This document shows positions 25,572-34,880 of a stretch of 43,028 bases of DNA, in pieces. Source of the DNA: Elainella saxicola E1 (GTDB taxonomy: Bacteria > Cyanobacteriota > Cyanobacteriia > Elainellales > Elainellaceae); NCBI GenBank assembly GCA_002796835.1, contig LUGL01000003.1, positions 58,382 through 101,409 on the forward strand. The letters are read 5' to 3'. The notes beneath the pieces are model-generated. The model did no database searches and was not told the DNA's origin. It was given only the letters and a program-made list of their open reading frames with translations. Position 1 is the first letter of the stretch. Every line of letters begins with the position of its first letter. The position numbers were made by a program, and so were the translations under genes.

Positions 25572-28500
25572 ATGTCAACCCAAAAGGCAATCAGGGCAGC
25601 CCAATCTCTCCTCCGACAGGTGAGCCGCATGACACAGAGCCTCACGAAAGGACTTGTGAGCTGGCTTCTGCGCAGTCTGCTAATTATTGGTAGGCAACCC
25701 CTCTCCAGAGCAGGGTTTGTGTTACCCACTACAGTTCTGCTGCTACTTGTTGTCGTTTTGACCGTGGGCGCTATCAGCTACCGCACCTTCACGCGCACTC
25801 AACAAGCAGCTACGGAACGGCAGCAGCAAGTTGTTTATAACGCCGCCACGCCCGCGATCGATCGGGCTAAAAGTAAGCTTGAGTTTCTATTTGACCCCAA
25901 CAAAGACAGTCGAGCAGGCGGAGTTCCCAGCCAAACGCAGTTGTTAGGCATGATGCTCAACGATGAGCGAGATTTGGGCAACGGCGTAATCGTGACCCAT
26001 TTCCCCGATGACAAAAGCGTCGATCCATATACTCTGGACGGGGAAGAGCGCATCGACATCAACGGCGACGGTAAAAAAGATAATGCTTGGCGCTATCGGG
26101 TTGACCTGGATGGAGACGGCAATGTCAGCTCTCCCGGCAACAAAGATGGTTGGGCTGTTTATTCGATCCTCTTCACTGCCCCGTCTGACTCAAACAGTTT
26201 GCGAGATGCCAGAACAACAGCATGGCAGACACGAGCGAATGCCCTTCAGGTCAGGAATGCTCCACTGAGTAATGCTTCTCAATCAAATAACATTTGTCAG
26301 CGCAATGATGCTGCGAATGCTGGTACTCCGCTGGTGAATGGAGACGGCTGGTTCCCTGATCAACGCAACACAACCAAAATTCGTAAGAACTTTCAGGTCA
26401 GTGCTTATGTAGTTCCTGATAACCCAACCGGTACAGTTGCAACCCTAGAGTTTCAGCAGGATCGAGAGGCAACGCAAGGTTTCAAATGGGCAGCTTGGTT
26501 CCGCAACGATCTGGAAATTTTCCCAGGTCCACGATTCAACTGGAACGGAGCCATGCACACTGAGGGCAGCCTAATTATTGGAGGCAGCAGTTTCCGGGGG
26601 TACTTAGTCAGTTCTCCCCAATCTTGCATCAACAGTTCCGATGCTTCCGAAATTACAGCCCGGTTGAACAGCAACCCAACGAATGATACGACAGCGCTTC
26701 CAGACTTTAGAGGGCGTTTTATTACCGGAACAATTCGTGATAACAACTTCAGTGGCAGCGCCATCATTGATACTGAGTCTAAGAATCCTGACAACCAACA
26801 GCCTGCAATGGGAGTAGCACAAGATTCTGTTGCACCAGGGTCTCTCAAACCGATCGATTTTTCTTTGGAACCGGTTGTGCTTCAAACGACTGGTCGGTCT
26901 AAACCCCGCAATTCCACCGTTACCTCAGCCAATTTCCAAGAAGGAACAAATTGGACTGGCGGTCAGCTAAATAAGGGCGGACAAGGGCGGGTACGCAACA
27001 TCGATAAAGTGACAACGCCCTATGTAGATGATACTTTCCGGGCAGACAACCGCTGGGGACCTAAGCCAACCTGGGGACCTCAAAGCTTGTCAATCGGCAT
27101 CCTGGATGAAAATGATGCTGGGAGCGCAACCGCTAAAATTGGCGATCTGATTACAGGGGCCCCAATTCTGACAGGCAGCGATCCCACTCCCGGCTCTGAT
27201 TCAGCAAGTGTTGGCTTGGATGGCTATTGGGAAAGGCGGGCTCGGGTGGATGGCTTGCGGCTGATTGTGGGTCAGCGGCTTGAGCTAGGTGATCCAGCAG
27301 GTTGGGGTGGACCAGGGAGCTTCAGTCCAACTGGTGGTGGAGCATCCATTGCTCTGACAAATGAACCCCTACGTCCCTGGCAAACTGGCTGCTCTGGCAT
27401 AACCTGTAATGAAGAGCGTCAACGCAAAGCCCTGTGGGATAACCTCGCCGCCGTTCAATCGACTGCCATTTATCACAACGCAACGGATACAACTGCAGAT
27501 GCTCGTGACTTTCCAGATGCTTGTTTAGTCACCACGGTTCATCCCGGCACACCCACAACGCTTGATCGCAGCTCTACTTTTGAACAGTTGGCTTACGGCA
27601 TTCCAAAGACTGCCTTCCAAAACGCCTATGGCCCAGAAGAAATCATCAGCGACTTCTTCCGGGGACGGGGGACAAATGGCTGGGAATTTAGCACCCCCAC
27701 TGCGGCTGACTTCAAGAATCCTAATAGTGCTCTGATGACGGCATTGAGAAATCTGGCTTACTTTGCTGGTGATCCCTATGGAGGAACTCCATCCTTCAAG
27801 CCTGAACAGCAGCCAACGGGACAGGTACATCCCTATCCCAGTATGGCAATGTGGGGCGATTTTTCTAATCTTCGTCGGGTTTTTCAAGATCTCCTGGAGA
27901 AAGGCGCGACTTACGATAGTCTGAGCCCAGCCGATAAAACAACCTTGCATACTGCGGCTTGCACGCTAGGTATGCTGGCTTACAACTTGGACTATCTAGA
28001 AAAACTCAAAGTCTACGATCTGAGCCCAGCAAGTGACCCAACCCGAGGCACTGGCGTGTTGCAATCCTTGTCCGGCTTTACGGATGATGAGATTAATCCT
28101 GCTGGTTTAACGATCACAAACAATCTTCTGGGTAATACCAAATATAGTGCGGGCTTGCGGGGCCGGATTCGTGTGATCGACCACATTGCCAAGGGGTATA
28201 TCAACGCAACGAATGTTACAAACATCCCGGTTGACCAACGTCCACCAACCAGCCTGATCACCAGCATGGCAGACCTCATGCCACCGACTGTGGAGCCATC
28301 TGGGGGCATGAATCTCTTGGTTTGGGATGCTAATAAGTCTAATAACCCTGAAACTTATGTGCGTCTGCTGGAGCGGTGGCGCGATGATTCGACAACTTCA
28401 GCCGTTCAAAAGGATGAACTGAACAAGATCATTTCGTTGGCTCAGCTCATTATTACAAAAGAGCAGGTTGCTCGCGATCGCACCTGGGGCTTCAGAGGAA

Positions 28501-30644
28501 ACTACGGAGGTCAAACAATCTATAGTATCGATCGTTTGGTCAGTACCGGGCCACTCGGAGACTGTGGTTTTAGCCTGGATGCTACCAACAAAACCCCCTT
28601 CGGCGGGTGGCTGCTAAATCTTAAGTTGCCATTCTCAGCAAAGAATTTAAACAACGGTGTAACTGATTCCTCAACTGAGTTGGTGGATCCGTTCTATCGC
28701 CTCTGCTCCTCTCGCCCTCGCTATCCCATTCTCTATTCTCTGTTTCCAGCTAAGTTGCAGGATGCGATCACTGCAGTACCTGCTGATTTAAACACAGCCT
28801 ATGCTGGTGGATTTAAATCTCATCAGGATATTTCAGATCCAACAGAACTCGGGTTCACCCGAGATGATGAAGATAGCAAGCCGCTTTTGGGCAAATTCAT
28901 CACCAATGAAAACTCAGGACGGACCTATGCAGTCGTGCGGCCCTCTGCTGTTGCTACCCGCCCGTTACGGATTAACCAATCGGGGATTACGCTGGGAACG
29001 GCTGGAACGGCTTGGACTCTACCCACTGACCCGGGTTCACCAGGCACAGGCACAACTCCCAATAGCAATCAGTTCAACCTGATCAAAGCTTGTAATAACA
29101 AGTGCTCTGAGCCCAATAACGCCAATAGTACAACCTTCCAAGCCCCCAAGGTGGGTACGTTGATTCGGGTTGCCTTCAAAGATGGTGCATTCTTCAATGG
29201 TCGAGAAATGTTGCCTGTTCGCACTCTCGACCTGGACCTCGATTTGATGCGGAGCAAGTCCTATTCCAACGACTGGTGGCTGCCGAAGAAGGGAATTGTC
29301 TACGCCTTCCGGGAAGATGCTGTTTCGGAGTCCACAATTGTACGGCCTAACAGTGGCAATACCTGGTTGGGATGCGACACCGACGCTGAGTTGAAGACAG
29401 TCACTTGTGCGATGAGAACGGGCGATGTTTCCGCCTTTAACTCGAAAGATCCACCGCTGAACGACAAGAACTCCATTACCCCGAAAGCAGTTGATTATTA
29501 TGCTGATCCCGATCGCCGTCCTCACGGATTCCGATTGCGGCAAGGCGCATCTCTCAAACGCGATGGAGATGAAGGACGAGGCCTCTCTCTGATCAGTGAC
29601 AACCCAGTCTATGTGCAAGGCAACTTCAACCTGCACCAACAGGGCGGGACAAGACTGGAGGAGTTCACCCCGTCTCAGTTTCTAGCGTTCAATGCTGATG
29701 GTAGCTACAGCAACTTCTATGACCGGACTGACCTCGATCTCAGTTTCGCCGATCGCAATAAAGATGAATGGCGACCCAGCGAAGTTGTAGCAGATGCTGT
29801 AACGCTGATCTCCTCCAATTTTTGTGATGGCAGCATTGAAGATACTTTCGCCAGTGCTGGCGCTACTTCAATTCCAGCCTGGTTGCGCACTCGCTATGGT
29901 TGCGGTGCAAGTGCTTCCGTCACTTCCTATCTCAACCAAAACCGCCCAGAAGTCGCAATTACGGGCACTGATACGACTTCCTTTACAAAAGGGGCTGTTT
30001 GGGTTCGCACCAACTTGATTGACAATTTCCCAAGAGCGATGGTTACGACAAGAGTTGCAAGTGGGCGCAACTATGATGAAGGCGAGTCACCCATGTTCGT
30101 CGCTCGCCAGGGCCGTCCAGCCTATTGGGGAGATATCAGTGGCAATAACAAGGTCTACGACAAGACCTATATGGACATGTCCGACAATAAACAGCTGATC
30201 GGCGCAACCGATAATACTCGGATGAACCTGATTCTGGTCAGCGGTTTAGTGCCCTCACGGGAAGGCCAGTCCTATGGTGGGTTGCACAACTTCCCTCGCT
30301 TCTTGGAGTCTTGGAGTAACCTGTTTATCTCAGGCGCATTCTTGCAGCTCAATTTCAGCAACTATGCCACCGCTCCCTTTGATCAGGAGAACTGGCAAAT
30401 TGGCTCTCCAGACCCAACGACAGGATCTGGAGCGAACGAATGGATTCGCTACTATAGTCCACCTAACCGACGCTGGGGTTATGATGTGGCCCTTCAGTAT
30501 GCTCCAGCTGGACCTGTAGCACAGCGTTTCCAATTCGCCGAAGACACCCGCAGTGAGTTTTATAGTGAACCACCTGCGAACGATCCCTACATTCGGAATC
30601 TCTGTAAGCAGGTTCCGGGTAAAGCTGCGACCTGTCCAACCTAA
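25572..30644 (+). CDS. hpsA: Hormogonium polysaccharide biosynthesis protein HpsA
   Basis: A very large protein of 1690 residues. The N-terminus has a basic stretch, then AGFVLPTTVLLLLVVVLTVG (about 47-66), resembling PilX-like minor pilins: Gly before a hydrophobic helix, but without the usual Glu at +5. After the helix come two calcium-loop-like motifs, DINGDGKKD (162-170) and DLDGDGNVS (178-186). The rest is a long Gly/Asn/Asp/Pro-rich extracellular-type region with few cysteines. It matches the cyanobacterial HpsA family as I recall it; in Nostoc punctiforme hpsA is needed for hormogonium polysaccharide and gliding. It leads a cluster with hpsB, hpsC and a FimT-like gene, only 20 bp before hpsB. 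The ribosome-binding site is weak. Confidence 0.88.
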   Translation: MSTQKAIRAAQSLLRQVSRMTQSLTKGLVSWLLRSLLIIGRQPLSRAGFVLPTTVLLLLVVVLTVGAISYRTFTRTQQAATERQQQVVYNAATPAIDRAKSKLEFLFDPNKDSRAGGVPSQTQLLGMMLNDERDLGNGVIVTHFPDDKSVDPYTLDGEERIDINGDGKKDNAWRYRVDLDGDGNVSSPGNKDGWAVYSILFTAPSDSNSLRDARTTAWQTRANALQVRNAPLSNASQSNNICQRNDAANAGTPLVNGDGWFPDQRNTTKIRKNFQVSAYVVPDNPTGTVATLEFQQDREATQGFKWAAWFRNDLEIFPGPRFNWNGAMHTEGSLIIGGSSFRGYLVSSPQSCINSSDASEITARLNSNPTNDTTALPDFRGRFITGTIRDNNFSGSAIIDTESKNPDNQQPAMGVAQDSVAPGSLKPIDFSLEPVVLQTTGRSKPRNSTVTSANFQEGTNWTGGQLNKGGQGRVRNIDKVTTPYVDDTFRADNRWGPKPTWGPQSLSIGILDENDAGSATAKIGDLITGAPILTGSDPTPGSDSASVGLDGYWERRARVDGLRLIVGQRLELGDPAGWGGPGSFSPTGGGASIALTNEPLRPWQTGCSGITCNEERQRKALWDNLAAVQSTAIYHNATDTTADARDFPDACLVTTVHPGTPTTLDRSSTFEQLAYGIPKTAFQNAYGPEEIISDFFRGRGTNGWEFSTPTAADFKNPNSALMTALRNLAYFAGDPYGGTPSFKPEQQPTGQVHPYPSMAMWGDFSNLRRVFQDLLEKGATYDSLSPADKTTLHTAACTLGMLAYNLDYLEKLKVYDLSPASDPTRGTGVLQSLSGFTDDEINPAGLTITNNLLGNTKYSAGLRGRIRVIDHIAKGYINATNVTNIPVDQRPPTSLITSMADLMPPTVEPSGGMNLLVWDANKSNNPETYVRLLERWRDDSTTSAVQKDELNKIISLAQLIITKEQVARDRTWGFRGNYGGQTIYSIDRLVSTGPLGDCGFSLDATNKTPFGGWLLNLKLPFSAKNLNNGVTDSSTELVDPFYRLCSSRPRYPILYSLFPAKLQDAITAVPADLNTAYAGGFKSHQDISDPTELGFTRDDEDSKPLLGKFITNENSGRTYAVVRPSAVATRPLRINQSGITLGTAGTAWTLPTDPGSPGTGTTPNSNQFNLIKACNNKCSEPNNANSTTFQAPKVGTLIRVAFKDGAFFNGREMLPVRTLDLDLDLMRSKSYSNDWWLPKKGIVYAFREDAVSESTIVRPNSGNTWLGCDTDAELKTVTCAMRTGDVSAFNSKDPPLNDKNSITPKAVDYYADPDRRPHGFRLRQGASLKRDGDEGRGLSLISDNPVYVQGNFNLHQQGGTRLEEFTPSQFLAFNADGSYSNFYDRTDLDLSFADRNKDEWRPSEVVADAVTLISSNFCDGSIEDTFASAGATSIPAWLRTRYGCGASASVTSYLNQNRPEVAITGTDTTSFTKGAVWVRTNLIDNFPRAMVTTRVASGRNYDEGESPMFVARQGRPAYWGDISGNNKVYDKTYMDMSDNKQLIGATDNTRMNLILVSGLVPSREGQSYGGLHNFPRFLESWSNLFISGAFLQLNFSNYATAPFDQENWQIGSPDPTTGSGANEWIRYYSPPNRRWGYDVALQYAPAGPVAQRFQFAEDTRSEFYSEPPANDPYIRNLCKQVPGKAATCPT

Positions 30645-30650
30645 GTTCCT

Positions 30651-30655
30651 GGAGG
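30651..30655 (+). promoter_or_regulatory. Ribosome-binding site deciding the hpsB start
   Basis: GGAGG abuts an ATG at 30656, too close to serve it, but is 9 nt from the ATG at 30665. This supports the downstream start for hpsB. Confidence 0.75.
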
Positions 30656-30664
30656 ATGTCTGTC

Positions 30665-31474
30665 ATGACCCTGCAACGTTCATTGATCAACGCTCGTCTG
30701 TCTCTGCTGAATCGGCTTGCTGTCACTCAGGACAAACATGCTCCTGAACAGGGGTTAACTATCATGGAGTGCCTAGTCGCCATTATGTTGATTGGCCTGA
30801 CTGTGGCAATGGTCACTCCACCACTGTTGGTGGCGACGGCAAGTCGAGTCCAAAACCGCCGTGCTGAACAAGCCGCCCAAGTCGCTCAAGATGAGATCGA
30901 TCGGATTAATACAATGGTGCAGCAAGGGACTCATGAAAGTCGTTTTCTGCCGAAGAGTATTGGCCCATTGGTTGGCGGGGATTTCAGAACAGCAGTAGCT
31001 GCCCCAACTACACAAGCAAGTCTTTTGGCCAGCCCACGGCGACGTGATATCTCAGCTTGTCCGGCAGCTTCTGCACCATATGGCACCTATGCGGCTTATA
31101 CCAACCAACAATTGCTAGTCAACCAGGCCCTGCCAGTTGACGTGGATGGTGATTGCACCCCAGATTTCTTCACACAAGTTTTTCGGACAGATGGGAAAAC
31201 GAGTACGTCTGAGCTGCAGAAACCTTTGATAAACCAACGTCCTGCCAAGTTTGAGATTGGTGTTCGAGTTTACTCAGCACTCGCCAGAAACAACTTTGGC
31301 ACTGGGAACTTGAAAACTGATCCAGCTCCCATCTTGGCAACAGGTGGGCAGGGCAAACAAGCCACTAATCCTCTGATCACCGTTTATAAATCGATTGCCT
31401 GGGGAGAAAAATCAGATGTCCTGTGTGCTTCTTTAAAGGCAACTGATGTTCAAAAGATTGCAACCTGTCAATAA
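30665..31474 (+). CDS. hpsB: Pseudopilin HpsB
   Basis: A 269-residue type IV pilin-like protein. A basic leader of 30 residues ends at Gly30, followed by LTIMECLVAIMLIGLTVAMV with Glu at +5 of the predicted mature protein, the prepilin peptidase (PilD) signature. The helix continues into a heptad-like NRRAEQAAQVAQDEIDRIN and then a globular domain containing DVDGDCTPDF. The sequence resembles the HpsB pseudopilins that accompany HpsA in filamentous cyanobacteria. It lies 20 bp after hpsA with a strong ribosome-binding site, so the two should be co-translated from one message. It likely joins a short pseudopilus or caps type IV pili that aid polysaccharide secretion. Confidence 0.85.
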   Translation: MTLQRSLINARLSLLNRLAVTQDKHAPEQGLTIMECLVAIMLIGLTVAMVTPPLLVATASRVQNRRAEQAAQVAQDEIDRINTMVQQGTHESRFLPKSIGPLVGGDFRTAVAAPTTQASLLASPRRRDISACPAASAPYGTYAAYTNQQLLVNQALPVDVDGDCTPDFFTQVFRTDGKTSTSELQKPLINQRPAKFEIGVRVYSALARNNFGTGNLKTDPAPILATGGQGKQATNPLITVYKSIAWGEKSDVLCASLKATDVQKIATCQ

Positions 31475-31590
31475 GATTTCCTAGGGCTGCGTTCTTGGAC
31501 TCATGACACCGGTTCGCTTTTTAGGGCATTCAATTCACCACCCATTCACAAATTCGGAGTTCGGCTCCTCAATGATTCAGCTAGAACACT

Positions 31591-32712
31591 ATGGCTAAAC
31601 ATTCCTTCTGGTTTCGTCTCAAAAAAGCTTTCCTGAAATCTCGTCAGCATCGTTTTCAAGGCTTCACGTTGCTGGAACTCCTGGTGGTGGTTGCGATCTC
31701 AGGCATTATTATGTCAGGGCTGACCTACATTGTGGTGCAAATGATGACCGCAGACCAGCGAGAGGCATCCCGTTCCGATACCCAACGGGAAATGCAAATG
31801 GCTCTCGACTATATGAGTGCTGAACTGCGAGAAGCCATCTATGTCTATCCCGGTAAATATTTAGAATGTGGTCCCAAGTACGCCATTGATGGAACTTGCC
31901 CCGAAAGCTTCACTAAATTTTTGCCCGCTGCAGTTAATAAAAATAGTGTTCCGGTCTTAGCGTTTTGGAAACAGCAGCCATTTCCAGACGCTATCAAAAC
32001 GAAATGTGCCTCAGCGGTCCAAAATGGAGTCGCCTGCCTAGCAGGACAATCCTACGCATTGGTTGTTTATTCCTTACGCAAAAACGATACGACTGATAGT
32101 CCTCGCTGGCAGGGCAAAGCCAGAATTACTCGCTATGTGCTCAGTCAATTCGATTCTGATGGCAATGCGAATGCAGGCTACCTTGATCCGAGTACCCCAG
32201 GCACTGATTTCACAACTTGGCCCTACGGCAAAAATGAGAGCACAGGTGCCCTCACCAATCTCCAGACAACCACACCGACTGGCAGCGCAGATACACTCGT
32301 CGATTTTGTTGGCTTTAACTTTGGAGATGCAGGTTTATCGACTCAGATAGGACAGGTTGGCTCCTGCCCAGATCTACCCTCTGACAATCCAACTGATCCA
32401 AAGGTTGAGGAATATCAACTTACCCCTAGCAATAATATGCTGACGGGTACTTTTGCTGGAGTACGCAGCTTCTATGCTTGTGTGGCAGCCCCAACCAAAC
32501 AAGTAAAAGATGGTGGAGTAACCAGAGACTTACCCGATGCAACCCGCTATCGAGACATCATCTTGTTCCTCCGGGGCAGTGCAGCGGGTAGACCGGGCAT
32601 TAGCTCCGATGAAGCGGGTGGCTTCTTCAAAAGCAATAACCCTGATATTTTGCCGACCTTGCAAACCCGTGTTTTGAGCCGCAGTGTTTTAGGACGGAGC
32701 CCGACTGAATAA
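31591..32712 (+). CDS. hpsC: Pseudopilin HpsC
   Basis: A 373-residue prepilin-like protein. The basic leader ends at Gly24 and is followed by FTLLELLVVVAISGIIMSGL with Glu at +5, a textbook class III signal peptide for PilD. The amphipathic continuation DTQREMQMALDYMSAELREA and the long C-terminal domain, with an SLRKNDTTDSPRW-type variable region, are like PilW/GspJ minor pilins and HpsC. The start at 31591 (MAKHSFWF) has only a weak ribosome-binding site. It is separated from hpsB by 116 bp, with no strong terminator seen, so it is probably still in the same unit. Predicted location is the cell envelope, embedded by its N-terminal helix. Confidence 0.85.
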   Translation: MAKHSFWFRLKKAFLKSRQHRFQGFTLLELLVVVAISGIIMSGLTYIVVQMMTADQREASRSDTQREMQMALDYMSAELREAIYVYPGKYLECGPKYAIDGTCPESFTKFLPAAVNKNSVPVLAFWKQQPFPDAIKTKCASAVQNGVACLAGQSYALVVYSLRKNDTTDSPRWQGKARITRYVLSQFDSDGNANAGYLDPSTPGTDFTTWPYGKNESTGALTNLQTTTPTGSADTLVDFVGFNFGDAGLSTQIGQVGSCPDLPSDNPTDPKVEEYQLTPSNNMLTGTFAGVRSFYACVAAPTKQVKDGGVTRDLPDATRYRDIILFLRGSAAGRPGISSDEAGGFFKSNNPDILPTLQTRVLSRSVLGRSPTE

Positions 32713-32765
32713 AACGCAGGTTTCACAATTCATTTCCCATTGTTTTGTCCGGAGTCACTTAATCC

Positions 32766-33308
32766 ATGAGCAAACCAGCCCTCCGTCACTCAATTACTGG
32801 CTTCACGCTTGTTGAATTGCTAGTTGTGATTGTTATTGCAGGAGTTTTGGCAGCGATCGCCGCACCTGGCTGGCTCAGTTTTGCCAATAGCCGCCGTGCA
32901 GATGCAGGCAGAGACCAAGTTTTGCAGTTGCTCAGGCAAGCTCAGTCTCAAGCGACCCAAAGTCGGCAAGCAAAGATAGTCAACTTTATTACGCCAACCA
33001 ACAATTTACCAAGCATTCAAATTGCTGGGATCGATCAACGGATTGATGGGCAGGTTCCCAATGTCAAGGATTCTAAGCTGTTTGGCTTAAAGGTAATCAA
33101 TGGCAATGTGGCAGGTTGCGAGGGGTCAGCAACAAGCTGTGTAATCTTTGACGATCGTGGCAATGTTAAGCGTCCAAACAACGATCTTGGAAGTGGGATT
33201 AAAGTAGTCGTCACTTCTCCGGCAGATAATGCAGGGAGTAGGCGCTGTGTAATTGTTAAAACGCTACTTGGGGCAATGGAAAAAGGGAAAGGAGCTGCTT
33301 GCGATTAG
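32766..33308 (+). CDS. FimT/GspH-family pseudopilin (HpsD-like position)
   Basis: A 180-residue prepilin. The leader is short (12 residues ending in Gly), followed by FTLVELLVVIVIAGVLAAIA with Glu at +5 and PGWLSFANSRRADAGRDQVL, characteristic of FimT/GspH minor pilins. The C-terminal domain has two likely disulfide cysteine pairs (GCEGSATSC and, near the end, RRCVIVKTL with the final Cys). GGAG lies 11 nt upstream of the ATG at 32766. As the third pseudopilin after hpsA it probably corresponds to the hps minor pilin called HpsD in Nostoc, but I am not sure of that name. Some FimT proteins bind DNA for natural transformation, an alternative role. Its stop is 2 bp from the convergent cbiB stop. 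Confidence 0.82.
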   Translation: MSKPALRHSITGFTLVELLVVIVIAGVLAAIAAPGWLSFANSRRADAGRDQVLQLLRQAQSQATQSRQAKIVNFITPTNNLPSIQIAGIDQRIDGQVPNVKDSKLFGLKVINGNVAGCEGSATSCVIFDDRGNVKRPNNDLGSGIKVVVTSPADNAGSRRCVIVKTLLGAMEKGKGAACD

Positions 33309-33310
33309 TG

Positions 33311-34303
33311 TCACTGGATGATCAGTAGAAGCATCGCCAAAACTAGCCAACTGAGAAAACAGACACGGGTTAGTCGCGTCGCCTGCTTAATTTTTTCTGG
33401 CGTAATTGGATCGATCGGATCACCTAACAGAGGCTTGAACTTCACAATCCCTTTGTAATGGTTTTCGCCACCCAACTGGACCTTAAGTACAGCCGCATAG
33501 GCACATTCAATCCAACCTGAATTGGGACTCGGATCCTTAATCGCATCTCGCTGGCAGAGCTGCCAAATTTGACGAATTTGCCCTGATATCAGTCCAATCG
33601 ACAAAACATGAAGACGGCAAGGAAGCCAAGTCAATCCATCTTCCAAGCGGGCACTAAACCAACCTAAATCCTTGTAAGGCAATTCCCGATAACCCACCAT
33701 TGAGTCAAGCGTGCTGGCAGCCTTGTAGACCAACGCTAGTGGAGCACTACCGATCGGCAAAAAAGCCCCCAGAATCGCATAAAACAGCGGAGCCATCACC
33801 CCGTCCGTGGCATTTTCAGTCACCGTCTCCAGCACAGCCCTTAGAATCTCGAATTGCGTTAGGTTCTGCGTATCTCGACCCACATAGAGACTCAATTTCG
33901 ATCGTGCCGTTGCCAGATCATTTGCCGCTAGGGGTTGCAAAACATCTTCAGATGCTCGCCGTAAACTGCGGCCTGCCAAACAGCTAGCCAACAGCACCAC
34001 TTCAACCAGCAATCCCAAGAGCGGATGCAGCCAGGTTACTGCTTGAATCATCCCCCAGCCAATAAATCCACTTAAGCAGAGGGTAAGCACCGTCAAGCCG
34101 ATCCCAGCACCTCGCAAGACCAAGGGATGCTTCAGAAACATCAAACAAAATTGGCTGTAGCGCTGAATTCCCCACCCCATGACCTGAACCGGATGCAGCC
34201 AGTTCCAAGGATCGCCAATTCCATAATCGAGAACTGCTGCCAATAGCAGAACAATCGCAGCCCTCGTAGAATGAAATGAGTCGAAAAGAGACAAGCTATT
34301 CAA
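33311..34303 (-). CDS. cbiB: Adenosylcobinamide-phosphate synthase (CobD/CbiB)
   Basis: A 330-residue integral membrane enzyme of cobalamin biosynthesis that attaches the aminopropanol side chain to adenosylcobyric acid. Family segments are LDYGIGDPWNWLHPVQVMGW near the N-terminus, SLYVGRDTQNLTQFEIL, VTENATDGVMAPLFYAILG and AYKAA-type VYKAASTLDSMVGY, plus C-terminal AYAAVLKVQLGGENHYKG. Five or so helices are predicted. The start is uncertain: a TTG at 34303 is the longest, and a 9-bp tandem repeat spans it. The next TTG at 34294 would also fit. Other cob genes are not adjacent. Cyanobacteria use pseudocobalamin, so the linker may differ from the classic one. Confidence 0.93.
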   Translation of the reverse strand: MNSLSLFDSFHSTRAAIVLLLAAVLDYGIGDPWNWLHPVQVMGWGIQRYSQFCLMFLKHPLVLRGAGIGLTVLTLCLSGFIGWGMIQAVTWLHPLLGLLVEVVLLASCLAGRSLRRASEDVLQPLAANDLATARSKLSLYVGRDTQNLTQFEILRAVLETVTENATDGVMAPLFYAILGAFLPIGSAPLALVYKAASTLDSMVGYRELPYKDLGWFSARLEDGLTWLPCRLHVLSIGLISGQIRQIWQLCQRDAIKDPSPNSGWIECAYAAVLKVQLGGENHYKGIVKFKPLLGDPIDPITPEKIKQATRLTRVCFLSWLVLAMLLLIIQ

Positions 34304-34309
34304 GCTATT
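34292..34309. repeat. Tandem 9-bp repeat at the cbiB start
   Basis: CAAGCTATT occurs twice in a row, spanning the putative TTG start of cbiB. One unit encodes part of the N-terminus if the longest start is used. It could be a slippage-prone spot, but two copies are weak evidence. Confidence 0.5.
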
Positions 34310-34370
34310 AATGTCCCAATGGGTGAAAATATGGACGTAAATCAGCGTCGCCTCCTACTGACTCGGTGAA

Positions 34371-34880
34371 ATGCCAAATCTATCTTCGCAGCATCGATCA
34401 CCCCATGAACGTCGTGCTCATCGTCTTCAGCGGTTGCGGCAGCTCAGTTTTTGGCTCGACAGCGCTATCCCGATTCCCGGCACTCGTCACCGAATTGGCC
34501 TTGATCCTTTAATTGGCCTCCTTCCTGGCGGCGGTGACACAGCAGGGTTGTTTTTATCGGCATTTGTTGTGATAGAAGCAGCCCGAATGGGAGCAACTAA
34601 ATCCACCTTGAGCCTAATGGCCTTTAATATTTTGCTAGAGACTGTAGTTGGTACGGTGCCTGGTCTAGGGGATGTATTTGATGCTACCTGGAAATCGAAT
34701 CTACGGAATCTGGAACTCCTGGAAAAGCAGTTTAACTTACCTCAGCCAGTCCAACGAGCAAAGAACCACTGGTTCGCGATTCTGCTGATTTTAGGGTTGA
34801 TCGTGGTATTTCTCGGTTGCGCCTACCTCTCCTTTCTACTGTTGCGCTGGATCATCCAAACCCTCAGCACCCTGTCCTAG
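34371..34880 (+). CDS. DUF4112 membrane protein
   Basis: A 169-residue protein with a basic N-terminus (RSPHERRAHRLQRLRQLSFW), then GLDPLIGLLPGGGDTAGLFL and ILLETVVGTVPGLGDVFDAT, the paired loops typical of DUF4112, and a C-terminal membrane helix (WFAILLILGLIVVFLGCAYL). Function is unknown. ATG 34371 has GGTGAA just upstream. It diverges from cbiB across 67 bp, so both promoters are compact or overlapping. Confidence 0.85.
   Translation: MPNLSSQHRSPHERRAHRLQRLRQLSFWLDSAIPIPGTRHRIGLDPLIGLLPGGGDTAGLFLSAFVVIEAARMGATKSTLSLMAFNILLETVVGTVPGLGDVFDATWKSNLRNLELLEKQFNLPQPVQRAKNHWFAILLILGLIVVFLGCAYLSFLLLRWIIQTLSTLS

Noticed and set aside
29037-29639. A 200-codon minus-strand frame inside hpsA
   Set aside because: It is fully antisense to hpsA, shows no ribosome-binding site or known motif, and arises from codon bias on the sense strand.
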